Shown one piece after another: positions 25,971 to 34,707 of a stretch of 64,000 nucleotides of DNA. The stretch is from S015-6 sp964479535 (lineage in GTDB: Bacteria > Desulfobacterota > DSWW01). The position numbers and the translations under genes are program-made. Each line of letters opens with the position of its first letter. Position 1 is the first letter of the stretch. The stretch covers positions 7,634 to 71,633 of the forward strand of contig CAYZMM010000029.1 in the NCBI GenBank assembly GCA_964479535.1, in the 5' to 3' direction. The notes below the pieces were generated by a model. That model did not search any database. It was given only the letters and a program-made list of their open reading frames with translations, and was not told where the DNA came from.

Positions 25971-27224
25971 CTACCGGTAGGGCAGCCAGCACTCCATCAA
26001 CTCCTCGATGGGCCACCGGGTGAGCACCTCGCAACCCTCGTCGGTGACCAGCACGTCTTCCTCGAGGCGGACTCCGTGATCGCCTCCTCTGTGCCCGGCA
26101 TAGGTCTCCAGTGCAAGGGCCATTCCCGCCTTCAACTCCGTAGGCGGGTACCCGACTGCCTTCTGCGCCATCGAGATCACGGGCCGGTCGTGAAGGGTGA
26201 GGCCTATGCCGTGGCCGATCGCATAAGCGCCCACCTCCTGCCAAGTCTCGTATCCCCAGTAGGCGGGCGAGTCAGGCCATCTCTCCGCCACTTCGTGGGT
26301 CGTGGCTCCGTCCCTCACTGCACCGATGGCGTCGTACAGCATGGCCCTGCACTCCTCGTAGAGATCCTTCTGCTCCTGCGTGGCCTTGCCGCAGCAAAAC
26401 GTGCGGTACACACACGACTTGTATCCCTGGTACGAGGCGCCGTCCACGTCGATGTAAATCAGATCCCCCGGCCGTATGGGCTTGTCCGAAAAGGACCAGC
26501 CGTAGGGATTGGTGTTGTAACCCGAACAGCACACCAGGTCCTCGGTGTGATCGTCCCCCTCCTCGTAAAGCGCCTTGATGCCGATGCCCACCAGGTCGCA
26601 CTCGCGGACTCCGGGCCTTATGGCATCCGCGATGGCGGCGAAGGCCTTCTCCGAATTCGCGCAGGTAATCCGCATGAGTTCTATCTCGTCCCGCGTCTTG
26701 ATCATTCGCGCCACGTCCATGGTGGGCTTGCCGTGAACCGTCTTGACCCCCTTCTTGCCGAAGGCCTCACCGTAGAGCATCTGCAGGGTGGAGCCGTCGA
26801 GCCCGAGGGGCTCTTTCTCCACACCGTACTCAGCCATGAGCTTGCCGATGGTCTCCACGATCACCTGGACCGCGAAGTCATCCGCATTGTTTGCCGTCAA
26901 TCGCGGAGCACCCAGTGCGGGATGAACCCGTCCTTGCATCCAGGGCATGCGCCTCTCCGTCTCCTTGGGCGTGCCTCCGCCGAAGAGGTACGGCTCCCCG
27001 TTCTTCGGTATGAAGGCAAATTGGATTTCGCTGGCCCGCATGGGCGTGGTCACGTAGTAGGAGGTGAGATAGCGGATGTTCGCTTCGTCCCACGTGACGA
27101 TGGCGCCAAGACCGTCCTTGTTGATCTGATCCTTGGCCCGTTGGAGTCGCTCTCTTCTCAACCGGTCATAGTCCACGCGGGTTTCGTAGTCGACTGCGTA
27201 CTTCCCGAACGCTCCTGGTTTCAT
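25971..27224 (-). CDS. M24 (creatinase/prolidase-fold) family protein
   Basis: 417 residues from the ATG at 27224, after GGAGGAGGAG. The pita-bread fold is recognisable by YIDVDGASYQGY, the His of YAIGHGIGLTLHDRP, Glu in LALETYAGH and Glu in RLEEDVLVT. The second metal Asp, expected in an SDxTRT-like motif, is replaced (YKSCVYRTF has Cys). It may therefore be a creatinase-like hydrolase or a peptidase with altered metal use. It is probably cytoplasmic and part of the IclR-headed operon. Confidence 0.8.
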   Translation of the reverse strand: MKPGAFGKYAVDYETRVDYDRLRRERLQRAKDQINKDGLGAIVTWDEANIRYLTSYYVTTPMRASEIQFAFIPKNGEPYLFGGGTPKETERRMPWMQGRVHPALGAPRLTANNADDFAVQVIVETIGKLMAEYGVEKEPLGLDGSTLQMLYGEAFGKKGVKTVHGKPTMDVARMIKTRDEIELMRITCANSEKAFAAIADAIRPGVRECDLVGIGIKALYEEGDDHTEDLVCCSGYNTNPYGWSFSDKPIRPGDLIYIDVDGASYQGYKSCVYRTFCCGKATQEQKDLYEECRAMLYDAIGAVRDGATTHEVAERWPDSPAYWGYETWQEVGAYAIGHGIGLTLHDRPVISMAQKAVGYPPTELKAGMALALETYAGHRGGDHGVRLEEDVLVTDEGCEVLTRWPIEELMECWLPYR

Positions 27225-27265
27225 GGCTCCTCCTCCTTGTCGTTCTGCATATGTCAGCCTGGTCC

Positions 27266-28561
27266 TCATTTACAGTATTTCTGGAAGCCGGCCAGCGAGA
27301 AGTCGTTCAGATCCACCTCTGCAAAAGTGGTGAACCGGCATTCAGGGTTCAACTGCCTCAAGTACGTCGCATGGTCTCTCCGGGTGTCGATCATGAGGTG
27401 GTCCAGAGCGAGAACGCCCTTCTCCTCTCCGCCTTCGGTTTGGAGACCCACATGGGTGATGAGGAGAAGCTTCCAGAACTTCCCGGATCGGTCGTGGATG
27501 ACCTTGCAGACGGGTGTCCAGGTCTCCCGGTCGATCCATATGGACTGTGTGCCGTAGTTGTAGTAGGGATCCTCCGCCTTCGCCTCGATCACCCAGACGG
27601 GTCGCTTCACATAGACCGGGGTGAGCGGACACCAGGCCGCAACCGTGGCGCTCTCGTCCTGAAAGGCCAGCCGGATCGGCTCTTCCGGCGTGAAGACCCA
27701 TTCCCCGTTCTTCGTTTCCGTGACGGTCAGGGGCTTGCGAAAGCCGTAGCTCGCCAACGCCTCCGACTGACCGATCAGCCGCCATTCGAAGGCAGGCACT
27801 TTCCCGTCGTAGCCGGCCGCATCGTCCGTGGCCATGTCGGACCCCAGCATGCCGTCCGACCGGTTCGCCGGCGTCATCCTTCGCACGCGCCGGATCGCGG
27901 GGATGTAGCTGTAGTTCACATCCGGCCGCTCCGAGAGGTAGCGCCAGAGCATGATCGCCGTCCCGGCCAGGTCGTAGGGGCTTCGAACCGAGACGAGGTT
28001 GTAACGCTCCACGTCTCTTGGGTTCCGAAGGTCTTCCGTCCGCGGGGTTCCCGTGAGGTATGCCTCGAGAAACAGGATCGTGATCTCCCGCTCGAAGCGG
28101 GAGCGGTCCATCCAGGTCGAAATGGTTGTGAATCGTTTGTTCCCCGTGTTGAAAGACGCAAAGTGCTTGTTGTAGACGATTTTGGCAGCCGCCTTCGGAT
28201 CGGCCGGATCGACCCGGGGAAAGGGGGTTCCCACGATGTGCCTTGCCAGTTCGCCTGTCCCTGCGTCGACGATGACATCGTCTTCATTCAAGCCGTATTT
28301 TCCTGCATTCCCCCGGCGCGACGCGACGACAAAGGAGGGCCAGTATTCCAGGGGGTCGAAATCGAGCCGGCCCACCGGCAGGAGAAACTCGCCCTTCTGG
28401 ATCCATTCGAGGAGCGGCTCGGGCACGAGCCCTTCGGCCTTCTCCCAGTTGGTCTTGTCGATGACCGTGGGAAGGGCTTCTTCCGCTGCGAGGCCAGGGC
28501 TGCCCGAAACGAGAAGCCCGGCAACCATCATGCCTACCGTGATCGTCTTGAAGGTTCTCAT
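27266..28561 (-). CDS. DUF1329 family exported protein
   Basis: 431 residues from the ATG at 28561. The N-terminus MRTFKTITVGMMVAGLLVSG, then SPGLAAEE, is a signal peptide. The mature part shows the DUF1329 pattern, including WNTG-like repeats of aromatic strands, VWVIEAKAEDPYYNYG and RETWTPVCKVIHDRSGKFWK. These proteins are predicted outer-membrane or periplasmic LolA/LolB-like beta proteins often near lipid or hydrophobic-compound export genes. Its ATG overlaps the stop of the IclR gene (ATGA). Confidence 0.8.
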   Translation of the reverse strand: MRTFKTITVGMMVAGLLVSGSPGLAAEEALPTVIDKTNWEKAEGLVPEPLLEWIQKGEFLLPVGRLDFDPLEYWPSFVVASRRGNAGKYGLNEDDVIVDAGTGELARHIVGTPFPRVDPADPKAAAKIVYNKHFASFNTGNKRFTTISTWMDRSRFEREITILFLEAYLTGTPRTEDLRNPRDVERYNLVSVRSPYDLAGTAIMLWRYLSERPDVNYSYIPAIRRVRRMTPANRSDGMLGSDMATDDAAGYDGKVPAFEWRLIGQSEALASYGFRKPLTVTETKNGEWVFTPEEPIRLAFQDESATVAAWCPLTPVYVKRPVWVIEAKAEDPYYNYGTQSIWIDRETWTPVCKVIHDRSGKFWKLLLITHVGLQTEGGEEKGVLALDHLMIDTRRDHATYLRQLNPECRFTTFAEVDLNDFSLAGFQKYCK

Positions 28562-29352
28562 TTCATCCTCTCCTTTTTCGGGTGGTACAGTCGCGCAGAG
28601 ATCTTTGCCGCAGTCTCCTTTAGCAAGGTCACCGTACGCCCTCTGGTGTGGGACTCCATCCTGTAGGCCGGGATCGCAACGACGGCTGCTGCGACCGGCT
28701 TCCCGCTGTAGTCGAAGACCGGTGCAGCCATCGCATGCACGTCCGCGTCGAGTTCTCCACGGTCGAAGGCGACCCCCTCTTCCCTGATCTTCGGAAGCTG
28801 TCGCTGCAGGACAGCGGGATCCGTGATGGTGTTCGGTGTGTATCGCTGCAGGTCGCCGTCCAGCAGGCTTTCCACGATCTCGGGTGGCAGGTGCGCCAGG
28901 ATCGCCCTTGCGCCGACGGCGACATGGAGAGGCATCTTCGCTCCGGGAGTGGCCGAAACCTTGACGAGCCGCGGGCCGGGGGCGATGTAGGCGACGGTGG
29001 TGGTATCCCCCGTCCACACTTCGAGGCCCACCCCTTCGTTCGTCCTGTCCCGCAGGTTCTGAAGGTAGGGTCGGGCAATCGAGACCAGATCCGTGTTGAG
29101 GGACTCGATGACGGCATGTGCAAGGAAGACGTTCGATCTTCCCAGAGAGTACTTCTTCGTCTCCGGATCCTGCTCGACAAACCCGTGCTTCTTGAGGACC
29201 TTGAGAAGCCGGGTCGTCGTGGAGGGGTGATAGCCGAGCTTCCTGCTCAAGTCCAGCGATCCGATCCTTTCGTTGTGGGGAAGAAAGGCCGTCAGAATCG
29301 TGAGAGCCTTCTCCACGGCGGCATGCGTACTTCGTTCGGGATTCCTGGGCAT
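28558..29352 (-). CDS. IclR-family transcriptional regulator (first copy)
   Basis: 264 residues from the ATG at 29352. The N-terminal winged helix has KALTILTAFL, LSRKLGYHPSTTTRLLKVLK and KHGFVEQDPETKKYSLG. The C-terminal effector domain has GARAILAHLPPEI, REEGVAFDRGELDADVHAMA and APVFDYSGKPVAAAVVAIPA. It probably senses a small aromatic or organic acid and controls its own operon, with which it is translationally coupled. A palindrome lies 19 bases upstream of its start. A close paralogue lies at 29636-30418. Confidence 0.88.
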   Translation of the reverse strand: MPRNPERSTHAAVEKALTILTAFLPHNERIGSLDLSRKLGYHPSTTTRLLKVLKKHGFVEQDPETKKYSLGRSNVFLAHAVIESLNTDLVSIARPYLQNLRDRTNEGVGLEVWTGDTTTVAYIAPGPRLVKVSATPGAKMPLHVAVGARAILAHLPPEIVESLLDGDLQRYTPNTITDPAVLQRQLPKIREEGVAFDRGELDADVHAMAAPVFDYSGKPVAAAVVAIPAYRMESHTRGRTVTLLKETAAKISARLYHPKKERMK

Positions 29353-29370
29353 GAATGACCCGGCAGCGTT

Positions 29371-29385
29371 TTGCATTCTATGCAA
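29371..29385. promoter_or_regulatory. Candidate IclR operator
   Basis: TTGCATTCTATGCAA is a perfect inverted repeat (6-base arms, 3-base centre) just before the first IclR gene. On the minus strand it contains TAGAAT, a plausible -10 element, so binding here could autoregulate. Confidence 0.5.
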
Positions 29386-29635
29386 TTACAATGCGCTATA
29401 TGATTATGCCGAGGATCCCAATTCCCGCAGGACTTGTCAAGAAGAAAATGCAAGCCCCTCCTCGAAAGAGCCTCAACTGTTTGATCCCGTCTTGGAAGAG
29501 GATCCGAAACCGAAACGGCACGAGAGGGACCTGTACGGCAGCCTGCCGGGAGGGACAGAATACGGCCGGGCGCACTTCAGCAGGATTCAGGGGCTCTTGC
29601 AAAAGGGGATGACCCGATGCTCGGACGCCAAGGGG

Positions 29636-30418
29636 TCAGGTCGGTCCGTCCGAGTAGTAGAGTCGTTCCGAGATTTGTGCAGCCGTCTCCTTGAGCTGAG
29701 CGACCGTCTTGCCGCGCATGCGGGTCTTCATCCGGTAGGCGGGGCCCCCGATCGCCACAGCAGCTACCGGGCTTCCCGTGTGGTCGAACACGGGGGCGGC
29801 CATGACGTGCACGTCTTCGTCGAGTTCGCCTTTCTCCAGGCTGATCCCTTTGTGTCGAATTTCCTCGAGCTTCCGCTCGATCGCCTTCCGATCGGTCAAG
29901 GTCTTGGGGGTAAACCGCCTGAATTCCCCGGCAAGCAGGTTCTCCACCGCCTCGGACGACATGTGCGCCATGATCGCCCTTGCACCCGCTGCAACGTGTA
30001 CGGGCATCCTGGCCCCAAGGGTCGCAGAAATCTTCACCAGTTGGGGCCCGGGGGCGACGTAGGCGAGGATGGTCGTATCGCCCACCCATACCTCGAGACC
30101 CACGGACTCGTTGATCCGGTCCCGCAGTTTGTCGATGAAGGGTCTCGCGATGGAGACCAGGTCCGTGTTCAGGGACTCGATCACGGCTTGTGCCAGAAAC
30201 AGATTCGATCTTCCCAGGAAGTATTTCCTCGTTTCCGGATCCTGCTCAATGAAGCCGTGCTTCTTCAGGACCTTGAGGAGCCGTGTCGTGGTCGAGGGGT
30301 GAAGGCCGAGCTTCCTGCTCAACGCACCGGCAGCCATCTTCTCGTTGCGGGGGTTGAAGGCCATCAGGATTCGAAGGGCCTTCTCCACCGCCGCGTGGGT
30401 GCTGCGTTCCGATTCCAT
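29636..30418 (-). CDS. IclR-family transcriptional regulator (second copy)
   Basis: 260 residues from the ATG at 30418. It is highly similar along its whole length to the regulator at 28558-29352: both share RSTHAAVEKAL, HPSTTTRLLKVLKKHGF, ESLNTDLVSIARP and DVHVMAAPVFD or close variants. This indicates tandem duplication. It starts nine bases after the metallophosphoesterase stop and may be co-transcribed with it. The 283-base gap behind it holds the other copy's promoter region. Confidence 0.88.
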   Translation of the reverse strand: MESERSTHAAVEKALRILMAFNPRNEKMAAGALSRKLGLHPSTTTRLLKVLKKHGFIEQDPETRKYFLGRSNLFLAQAVIESLNTDLVSIARPFIDKLRDRINESVGLEVWVGDTTILAYVAPGPQLVKISATLGARMPVHVAAGARAIMAHMSSEAVENLLAGEFRRFTPKTLTDRKAIERKLEEIRHKGISLEKGELDEDVHVMAAPVFDHTGSPVAAVAIGGPAYRMKTRMRGKTVAQLKETAAQISERLYYSDGPT

Positions 30419-30426
30419 GGTGCGAT

Positions 30427-31905
30427 CTATTCCTCGATTCGCATGGTCTCGTTCCTTCGAATGACCTCCATCCCCGGATCCTTCCACTCGTACAGGATGG
30501 AGACCCTGCCCGGGCTTCCATCTGCCGGACCGGCCTCGCCGCGCTCCTTCGGACGAATCCAGGTGAAGCACTTCCTGCCGTAGGGCTGCGTGCACTCCAC
30601 GTCACGGAAGGCCGGAGACCAGGTGCCGTTGTTGAGCACCTCGACCCCCTTGTAAAGGAGGTGTCCTTCCTTGTGGGTGTGGCCGTGGACCACCCTGTTC
30701 ACCCCGGCGATCCTCGCAGCAGCGGGGGCGCGTTTCACCGCAGTCTTCTGGACGCGGTCGATATCCGAAGAGACCGACTGGGCGTAGAAGATGAACGCGG
30801 GCAGAAGAAGGGCGAAGGGAATGAAGAACCACCACAGCGTAACGTCCGTGAACACGTTCAGCACGGAGAAGATCTGAAAACTCAGCAGGAGGAGCAGGAA
30901 GAGGAGAAGTGCCCGGTCGAGCCACAGCTCCCGCAGAACCATCCACGGCCTGAAGATGGCCGGGTGGGCGTGCAACTCCCGCAGGGACATGACGACGGAG
31001 GGCGAGGCTTTCGCATGGTCTGCGATCTCCTGAATTCTCCGCGGCAGATGCAAAGGATTCTTGTACGCCGGCATCAACCCCTCGCCGATGGAGACCAGAA
31101 GTGTCATCGTGGCACCCCAGAGCCAGGTCCACAGAAGAAGCGGCTGGGTCCGGATGAGGTACTTGAAGAAGAAGCGGAGGTACTCTGACCAGGACATGAT
31201 GAAGCTGCTCTCCACGTGGGGATTGAACAACCCCATCCCGTTGGTCATGTATCTTCCGGCCAGATTGCCGAAGGGAAGACGAACCGACCTCTTGGAACCC
31301 TTCCGAATGAACGGGAAGACCGGGGTCGGGCAGATGCAGTAGGCGTCGTACTGGCTCCCGTGCTCGATCAGGGTGTCCTCTTCCGAGATGTAGAACCATT
31401 CGGTGAAGGTGACCCGCTTTCGCAGAGGCCCCGGCAGGTCGAGGTGCACGAGGATCTCGCGCCGCACCGACGGCCAGTGAAGCTCGATATCGTGGTTCCC
31501 GATCACGAAGACCACGCGGTGGCCGTTCAGGATGAAGGCCCTCAGCGCCCGCACGAACACGGGGTGATCCTCGAGGATCCTCTGTATCTTGAAACGGGAC
31601 TTCGGCTCCTCCGCGTTCAGGCCCCTTCTCTTCTCGAGCCAGCTCACGTGAAAAGGGGGTTCCTCGGGCATGGCCATGACCGAGTCGAAATCGAAGAGGT
31701 CCCCGTTCAGGACCAGCTCGATGGACCCGTCGATCCGGTCCTGAAGATCCTCCAGCAGACGTTCCAGGCCCCCGTCCACGAACAGATCCGGGTGCTTGAA
31801 ACGTTTCCACAGGGGGTTGTCGGGTGGCGGGATTTCGGCGTCGGCCAGATGGACGTCGCTCAGGACAACCGTATGGAGTGCTCGATCGGAGTCGCGTCGA
31901 TCCAC
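30427..31905 (-). CDS. Membrane-associated calcineurin-like metallophosphoesterase
   Basis: 492 residues. Metal motifs are VVLSDVHLAD, LNGDLFDFDS, VIGNHDIELHW and the late VVHGHTHKEGHLLYKG. Between the GNHD block and the HGH block lies an insertion with two or three hydrophobic helices (LLLWTWLWGATMTLLV, ALLLFLLLLLSFQIFSVL and WFFIPFALLLPAFIFY). This resembles LpxH/UDP-diacylglucosamine hydrolase-type enzymes in the catalytic core, but with membrane insertion. Substrate unknown. Confidence 0.8.
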   Translation of the reverse strand: MDRRDSDRALHTVVLSDVHLADAEIPPPDNPLWKRFKHPDLFVDGGLERLLEDLQDRIDGSIELVLNGDLFDFDSVMAMPEEPPFHVSWLEKRRGLNAEEPKSRFKIQRILEDHPVFVRALRAFILNGHRVVFVIGNHDIELHWPSVRREILVHLDLPGPLRKRVTFTEWFYISEEDTLIEHGSQYDAYCICPTPVFPFIRKGSKRSVRLPFGNLAGRYMTNGMGLFNPHVESSFIMSWSEYLRFFFKYLIRTQPLLLWTWLWGATMTLLVSIGEGLMPAYKNPLHLPRRIQEIADHAKASPSVVMSLRELHAHPAIFRPWMVLRELWLDRALLLFLLLLLSFQIFSVLNVFTDVTLWWFFIPFALLLPAFIFYAQSVSSDIDRVQKTAVKRAPAAARIAGVNRVVHGHTHKEGHLLYKGVEVLNNGTWSPAFRDVECTQPYGRKCFTWIRPKERGEAGPADGSPGRVSILYEWKDPGMEVIRRNETMRIEE

Positions 31906-32032
31906 GGCCTCTTCATCGCTTCTTCATGACTTCATCATCTCGAATTAAAACAACTTGCCTACTTTATAGAATGTTTGACCGCTACTGTTCAACCCCTTGC
32001 CGCCGCCCGGCTGAAAACAGGAAGGGTCCTCC

Positions 32033-33082
32033 ATGACGAAACAGATTCGTTCCGGCACCGTCCTTCATCCGCCGGCTGTCTATCTGGAGAAGCTCCTCAC
32101 CCCGGATCGGGCCGCTCAGCTGGCCGGGCAGGGGTGGCATTCGGCCGATCTTCACGTGCACAGCTTTTCCTCGGACGATGTGCTGCCCGTCCCTGCGACC
32201 GACCCGAGGAAACTGTACGAGGAGGCCAGGAGCCGAGGCCTCCAGTATATCACCTTCACGGATCACGACACCATGGACGCCTACGGCCTGGTGGGCTGGG
32301 AACGAGAAGGCCTCGTACCGGGCGTGGAGTTCAAGATTCTGGACAGGAGGGAGGTGGGCCACACGATCCACGTCAATGTCTACCTCCTCGACCAGCAGCA
32401 GTTCAGGAAGCTCCTGGACATCGCCCGCAAGGCCCGGAGCCTCGAGCTGTTCCTCGACTACCTGCGCTCCCACGACCTGCCGCACATATTCAACCACCCC
32501 TTCTGGTTCGAGGAAGGAGAGAAGCCCAACCCCGAGGCGGTGATACGGGTGGCGAAGCAGTTCCCGGTGATCGAGTACAATCGCGGCAGGATCAGGCCCC
32601 TGAATCTGCTCGCCCTCGCCCTCGCCGAGGAATACCGTGCGGGCATCGTGGCCTGCTCCGACGCACACACCGGGGAAACCATGGGCCTGGCGCGAACCTA
32701 TGCGAAAGGGGATACGTTCAGAGAGTTCTTCAACAACATCCGCCAGGGGAATGCCTACATTCTGCCTCTCGACATGACCCTGCCCCGGCTCGTGAACGAG
32801 GCGAACCAGTGGATCGACCTGGTTCTCAGTGTGGATCAGCTGATCGATCAGGAGCAGGCCGCAGCCTTCGACATGGGCGTACGACCCCTGGAGTGGCTCC
32901 TGCATTCGATGGCAACGAACGGTCTGGCGAGCAGACCCTGGTTCAAGCGAAACCTCCGGCGGCTTCTTCGAGCCGTCTCCTACATCGGATTCTTCCAATC
33001 CTTCTACATCCGGTCGCAGGATTCCATCGCATCCAGGATGACGAGGCAGTTGGGGCTGTCCGCCCTGCTCGATGTCGCCTAG
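32033..33082 (+). CDS. PHP-domain metal-dependent phosphoesterase
   Basis: 349 residues. The PHP motifs are ADLHVHSFSSDD, ITFTDHDTMDAYG, the mid-domain HPFWFEEGEK and ACSDAHTGETMGLAR, which supply His/Asp metal ligands. Members hydrolyse phosphoesters, for instance in nucleotide or amino-acid metabolism. The C-terminal 120 residues are helical and unassigned. It is divergent from the metallophosphoesterase gene. Its TAG stop overlaps a hairpin repeat. Confidence 0.85.
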   Translation: MTKQIRSGTVLHPPAVYLEKLLTPDRAAQLAGQGWHSADLHVHSFSSDDVLPVPATDPRKLYEEARSRGLQYITFTDHDTMDAYGLVGWEREGLVPGVEFKILDRREVGHTIHVNVYLLDQQQFRKLLDIARKARSLELFLDYLRSHDLPHIFNHPFWFEEGEKPNPEAVIRVAKQFPVIEYNRGRIRPLNLLALALAEEYRAGIVACSDAHTGETMGLARTYAKGDTFREFFNNIRQGNAYILPLDMTLPRLVNEANQWIDLVLSVDQLIDQEQAAAFDMGVRPLEWLLHSMATNGLASRPWFKRNLRRLLRAVSYIGFFQSFYIRSQDSIASRMTRQLGLSALLDVA

Positions 33083-33109
33083 GAGGCTGTTGAAACAGCC
33101 TCCGGCAGG
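33079..33109 (+). repeat. Stop-codon hairpin repeat, copy 2
   Basis: Beginning at the TAG of the PHP gene, GGAGGCTGTT and AACAGCCTCC pair as a 10-base stem with a 2-base loop. The first 20 bases match the repeat at the stop of the BatD-like gene (732-762, minus). It may serve as a terminator, though no T-run follows. Confidence 0.55.
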
Positions 33110-33139
33110 AGCACCTTCTACTACCTGCTGGATGCGGCC

Positions 33140-33316
33140 TAGTGTGCTGTCCCAGAAATCAGGGTGCACAGATATGCCACTTCTACGCTGGGGCGTAATT
33201 GGGGACAGCCACCGATTTCCTCAGCCCGAATGGGCGGTTGGCGCAGTGAGGAAATCGGTGGCTGTCCCCAATTACAGCACGACTCTCTGTAAAGCTATTT
33301 CTGGAACAGCACGCTA
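33140..33316. repeat. Nested palindromic element (MITE/REP-like)
   Basis: Inner arms of 29 bases (33195-33223 and 33247-33275) are perfectly complementary and contain TTGGGGACAGCCACCG. Outer arms of 20 bases (33140-33159 and 33297-33316) match at 18 positions. There is no coding capacity. The last three bases form the stop codon of the DUF2892 gene on the minus strand. The inner arm resembles repeats associated with REP-type (IS200-like) transposases, which is a recollection and not a match run here. Confidence 0.85.
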
Positions 33317-33541
33317 GGAGGCGTCCGCTCCGCCTGCGGAGACCATCTCCGCCTCGCTCTTGACGTTCGCCTTGCGCAGGATGTCGTCCATCAGACACCA
33401 GTTGGTCAGGGCGGACTGAAACAGGTTCAACCCCACAAATCCGGTGAAGATGAACCAGTAGGGGCTGTGCAGCAGCCCGAGGGCCAGGCTCACGAGAATG
33501 AATGTGCCTGCGATCAGCCGAATGACGCGTTCGCGATGCAT
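33314..33541 (-). CDS. DUF2892 family small membrane protein
   Basis: 75 residues from the ATG at 33541 with AAGGAG upstream. RVIRLIAGTFILVSLALG and YWFIFTGFVGLNLFQSALT are two membrane helices, followed by NWCLMDDILRK, the usual YgaP-like C-terminal signature including its Cys. Such domains often accompany rhodaneses. Here the protein stands alone downstream of lgt. Its TAG stop lies in the right end of the palindromic element. Confidence 0.75.
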   Translation of the reverse strand: MHRERVIRLIAGTFILVSLALGLLHSPYWFIFTGFVGLNLFQSALTNWCLMDDILRKANVKSEAEMVSAGGADAS

Positions 33542-33585
33542 GCCGGGTCTCCTTCCCGCAACTCGGACACTTCCTCCGATCTCGC

Positions 33586-34479
33586 CTATTGGTTCTGACG
33601 GCTCTTCCCTTTTCCCTTCTTGCGTACCTGCTTCGCTGCCTGCTCCTTCTGAACCGGCGGCGGCCGCAGGCTCGACGTGGGGACCGGAGAACGCAGGGCC
33701 CGGTAGAGCATGAAGGCCCCGATCAAGACAAAGGGAATGGACAGCCATTGCCCCATCGTCAGAAAGGACTCATCCGGCGAAAGGGTCTGGTATTCCTTGA
33801 AGAATTCTACGACAAAGCGGCCGGAAAAATACAGAATGAAAAAGAGGGAGGCGAGCAGGCCCAGGGGGCGCTCCTCCTTGTACTTCCGGTCCACGAGGTA
33901 AAGGGAGATGATGACGAAGAGCCCGAGAAAGGCCTCGTAGATCTGGCTCGGATGACGGGCCGGCACACGATCGAGGGGCAGATGGCTGTCGTAGATGCAT
34001 CGGGGGAACTTGACCGCCCAGGGCACATCCGTCGCCCTGCCCACGATCTCGCTGTTCATGAAGTTCCCGATGCGCACCATGAGCGCGCCCAGTGCGGCGG
34101 ACATGGAGAACCGGTCCAGCACCTCGAGCTTCGAGAGTCTCAGATGCCGGGCGTACAGCACCAGCACCACCACCAGCCCGATGGTCGCACCGTGGCTGGC
34201 CAGCCCGCCTTTCCACACGTACAGGATCTCGAGCGGATTGGCCAGGTAACGAGCCGGGTCGTAAAACAGGACCTGTCCCAGACGGGCGCCTGCGATCACC
34301 GCGATGGCCCCCCAGAGAAAGAACCCTTCCGCCTCTCTCTGTGTGTGCCCGCCCCGCAACATCTGCCATTGCCAGATGTAGTAGCCGCCGATCAGCATGA
34401 GGGCGAACAGCAACCCATAGTAGCGCACCTGGATCGGGCCGATCTTCAGCAGTATGGGCGAGACGTCCCAGACGAACAC
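33586..34479 (-). CDS. lgt: Prolipoprotein diacylglyceryl transferase
   Basis: 297 residues from a GTG at 34479, which has AGGAG eight bases upstream; an ATG at 34503 would add eight residues. The family signature is clear: GGLASHGATIG, RIGNFMNSEIVGR and RHPSQIYEAFLG, plus seven or so membrane helices. It transfers diacylglycerol from phosphatidylglycerol to the lipobox Cys of prolipoproteins at the inner membrane. A Lys/Arg-rich tail follows the last helix. Confidence 0.93.
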   Translation of the reverse strand: MFVWDVSPILLKIGPIQVRYYGLLFALMLIGGYYIWQWQMLRGGHTQREAEGFFLWGAIAVIAGARLGQVLFYDPARYLANPLEILYVWKGGLASHGATIGLVVVLVLYARHLRLSKLEVLDRFSMSAALGALMVRIGNFMNSEIVGRATDVPWAVKFPRCIYDSHLPLDRVPARHPSQIYEAFLGLFVIISLYLVDRKYKEERPLGLLASLFFILYFSGRFVVEFFKEYQTLSPDESFLTMGQWLSIPFVLIGAFMLYRALRSPVPTSSLRPPPVQKEQAAKQVRKKGKGKSRQNQ

Positions 34480-34707
34480 TGCGCAACTCCTTTCTCCCTC
34501 CATGGCCCGGGGCCCTAGCCCCCGGCATCCTTCCGCCACGGAGGGGGCTCGGGTCCCGGCCAGTCTAGCCGGTTTCCCGGCAAAAGGCGATATCCCCAGC
34601 CGTACAAAGGGCTGTATGCGGGCTTTCCTGTTGTGATATGGTTGATACCCGTACCGGGATCGCGGTTTCCAGGTCCCTCTACTCTGCCATATACGGAGCC
34701 GGATAAC

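Noticed and set aside
28558..30418. The two IclR genes as an assembly duplication
   Set aside because: The copies differ at many positions throughout and have different flanks, so they are genuine paralogues.
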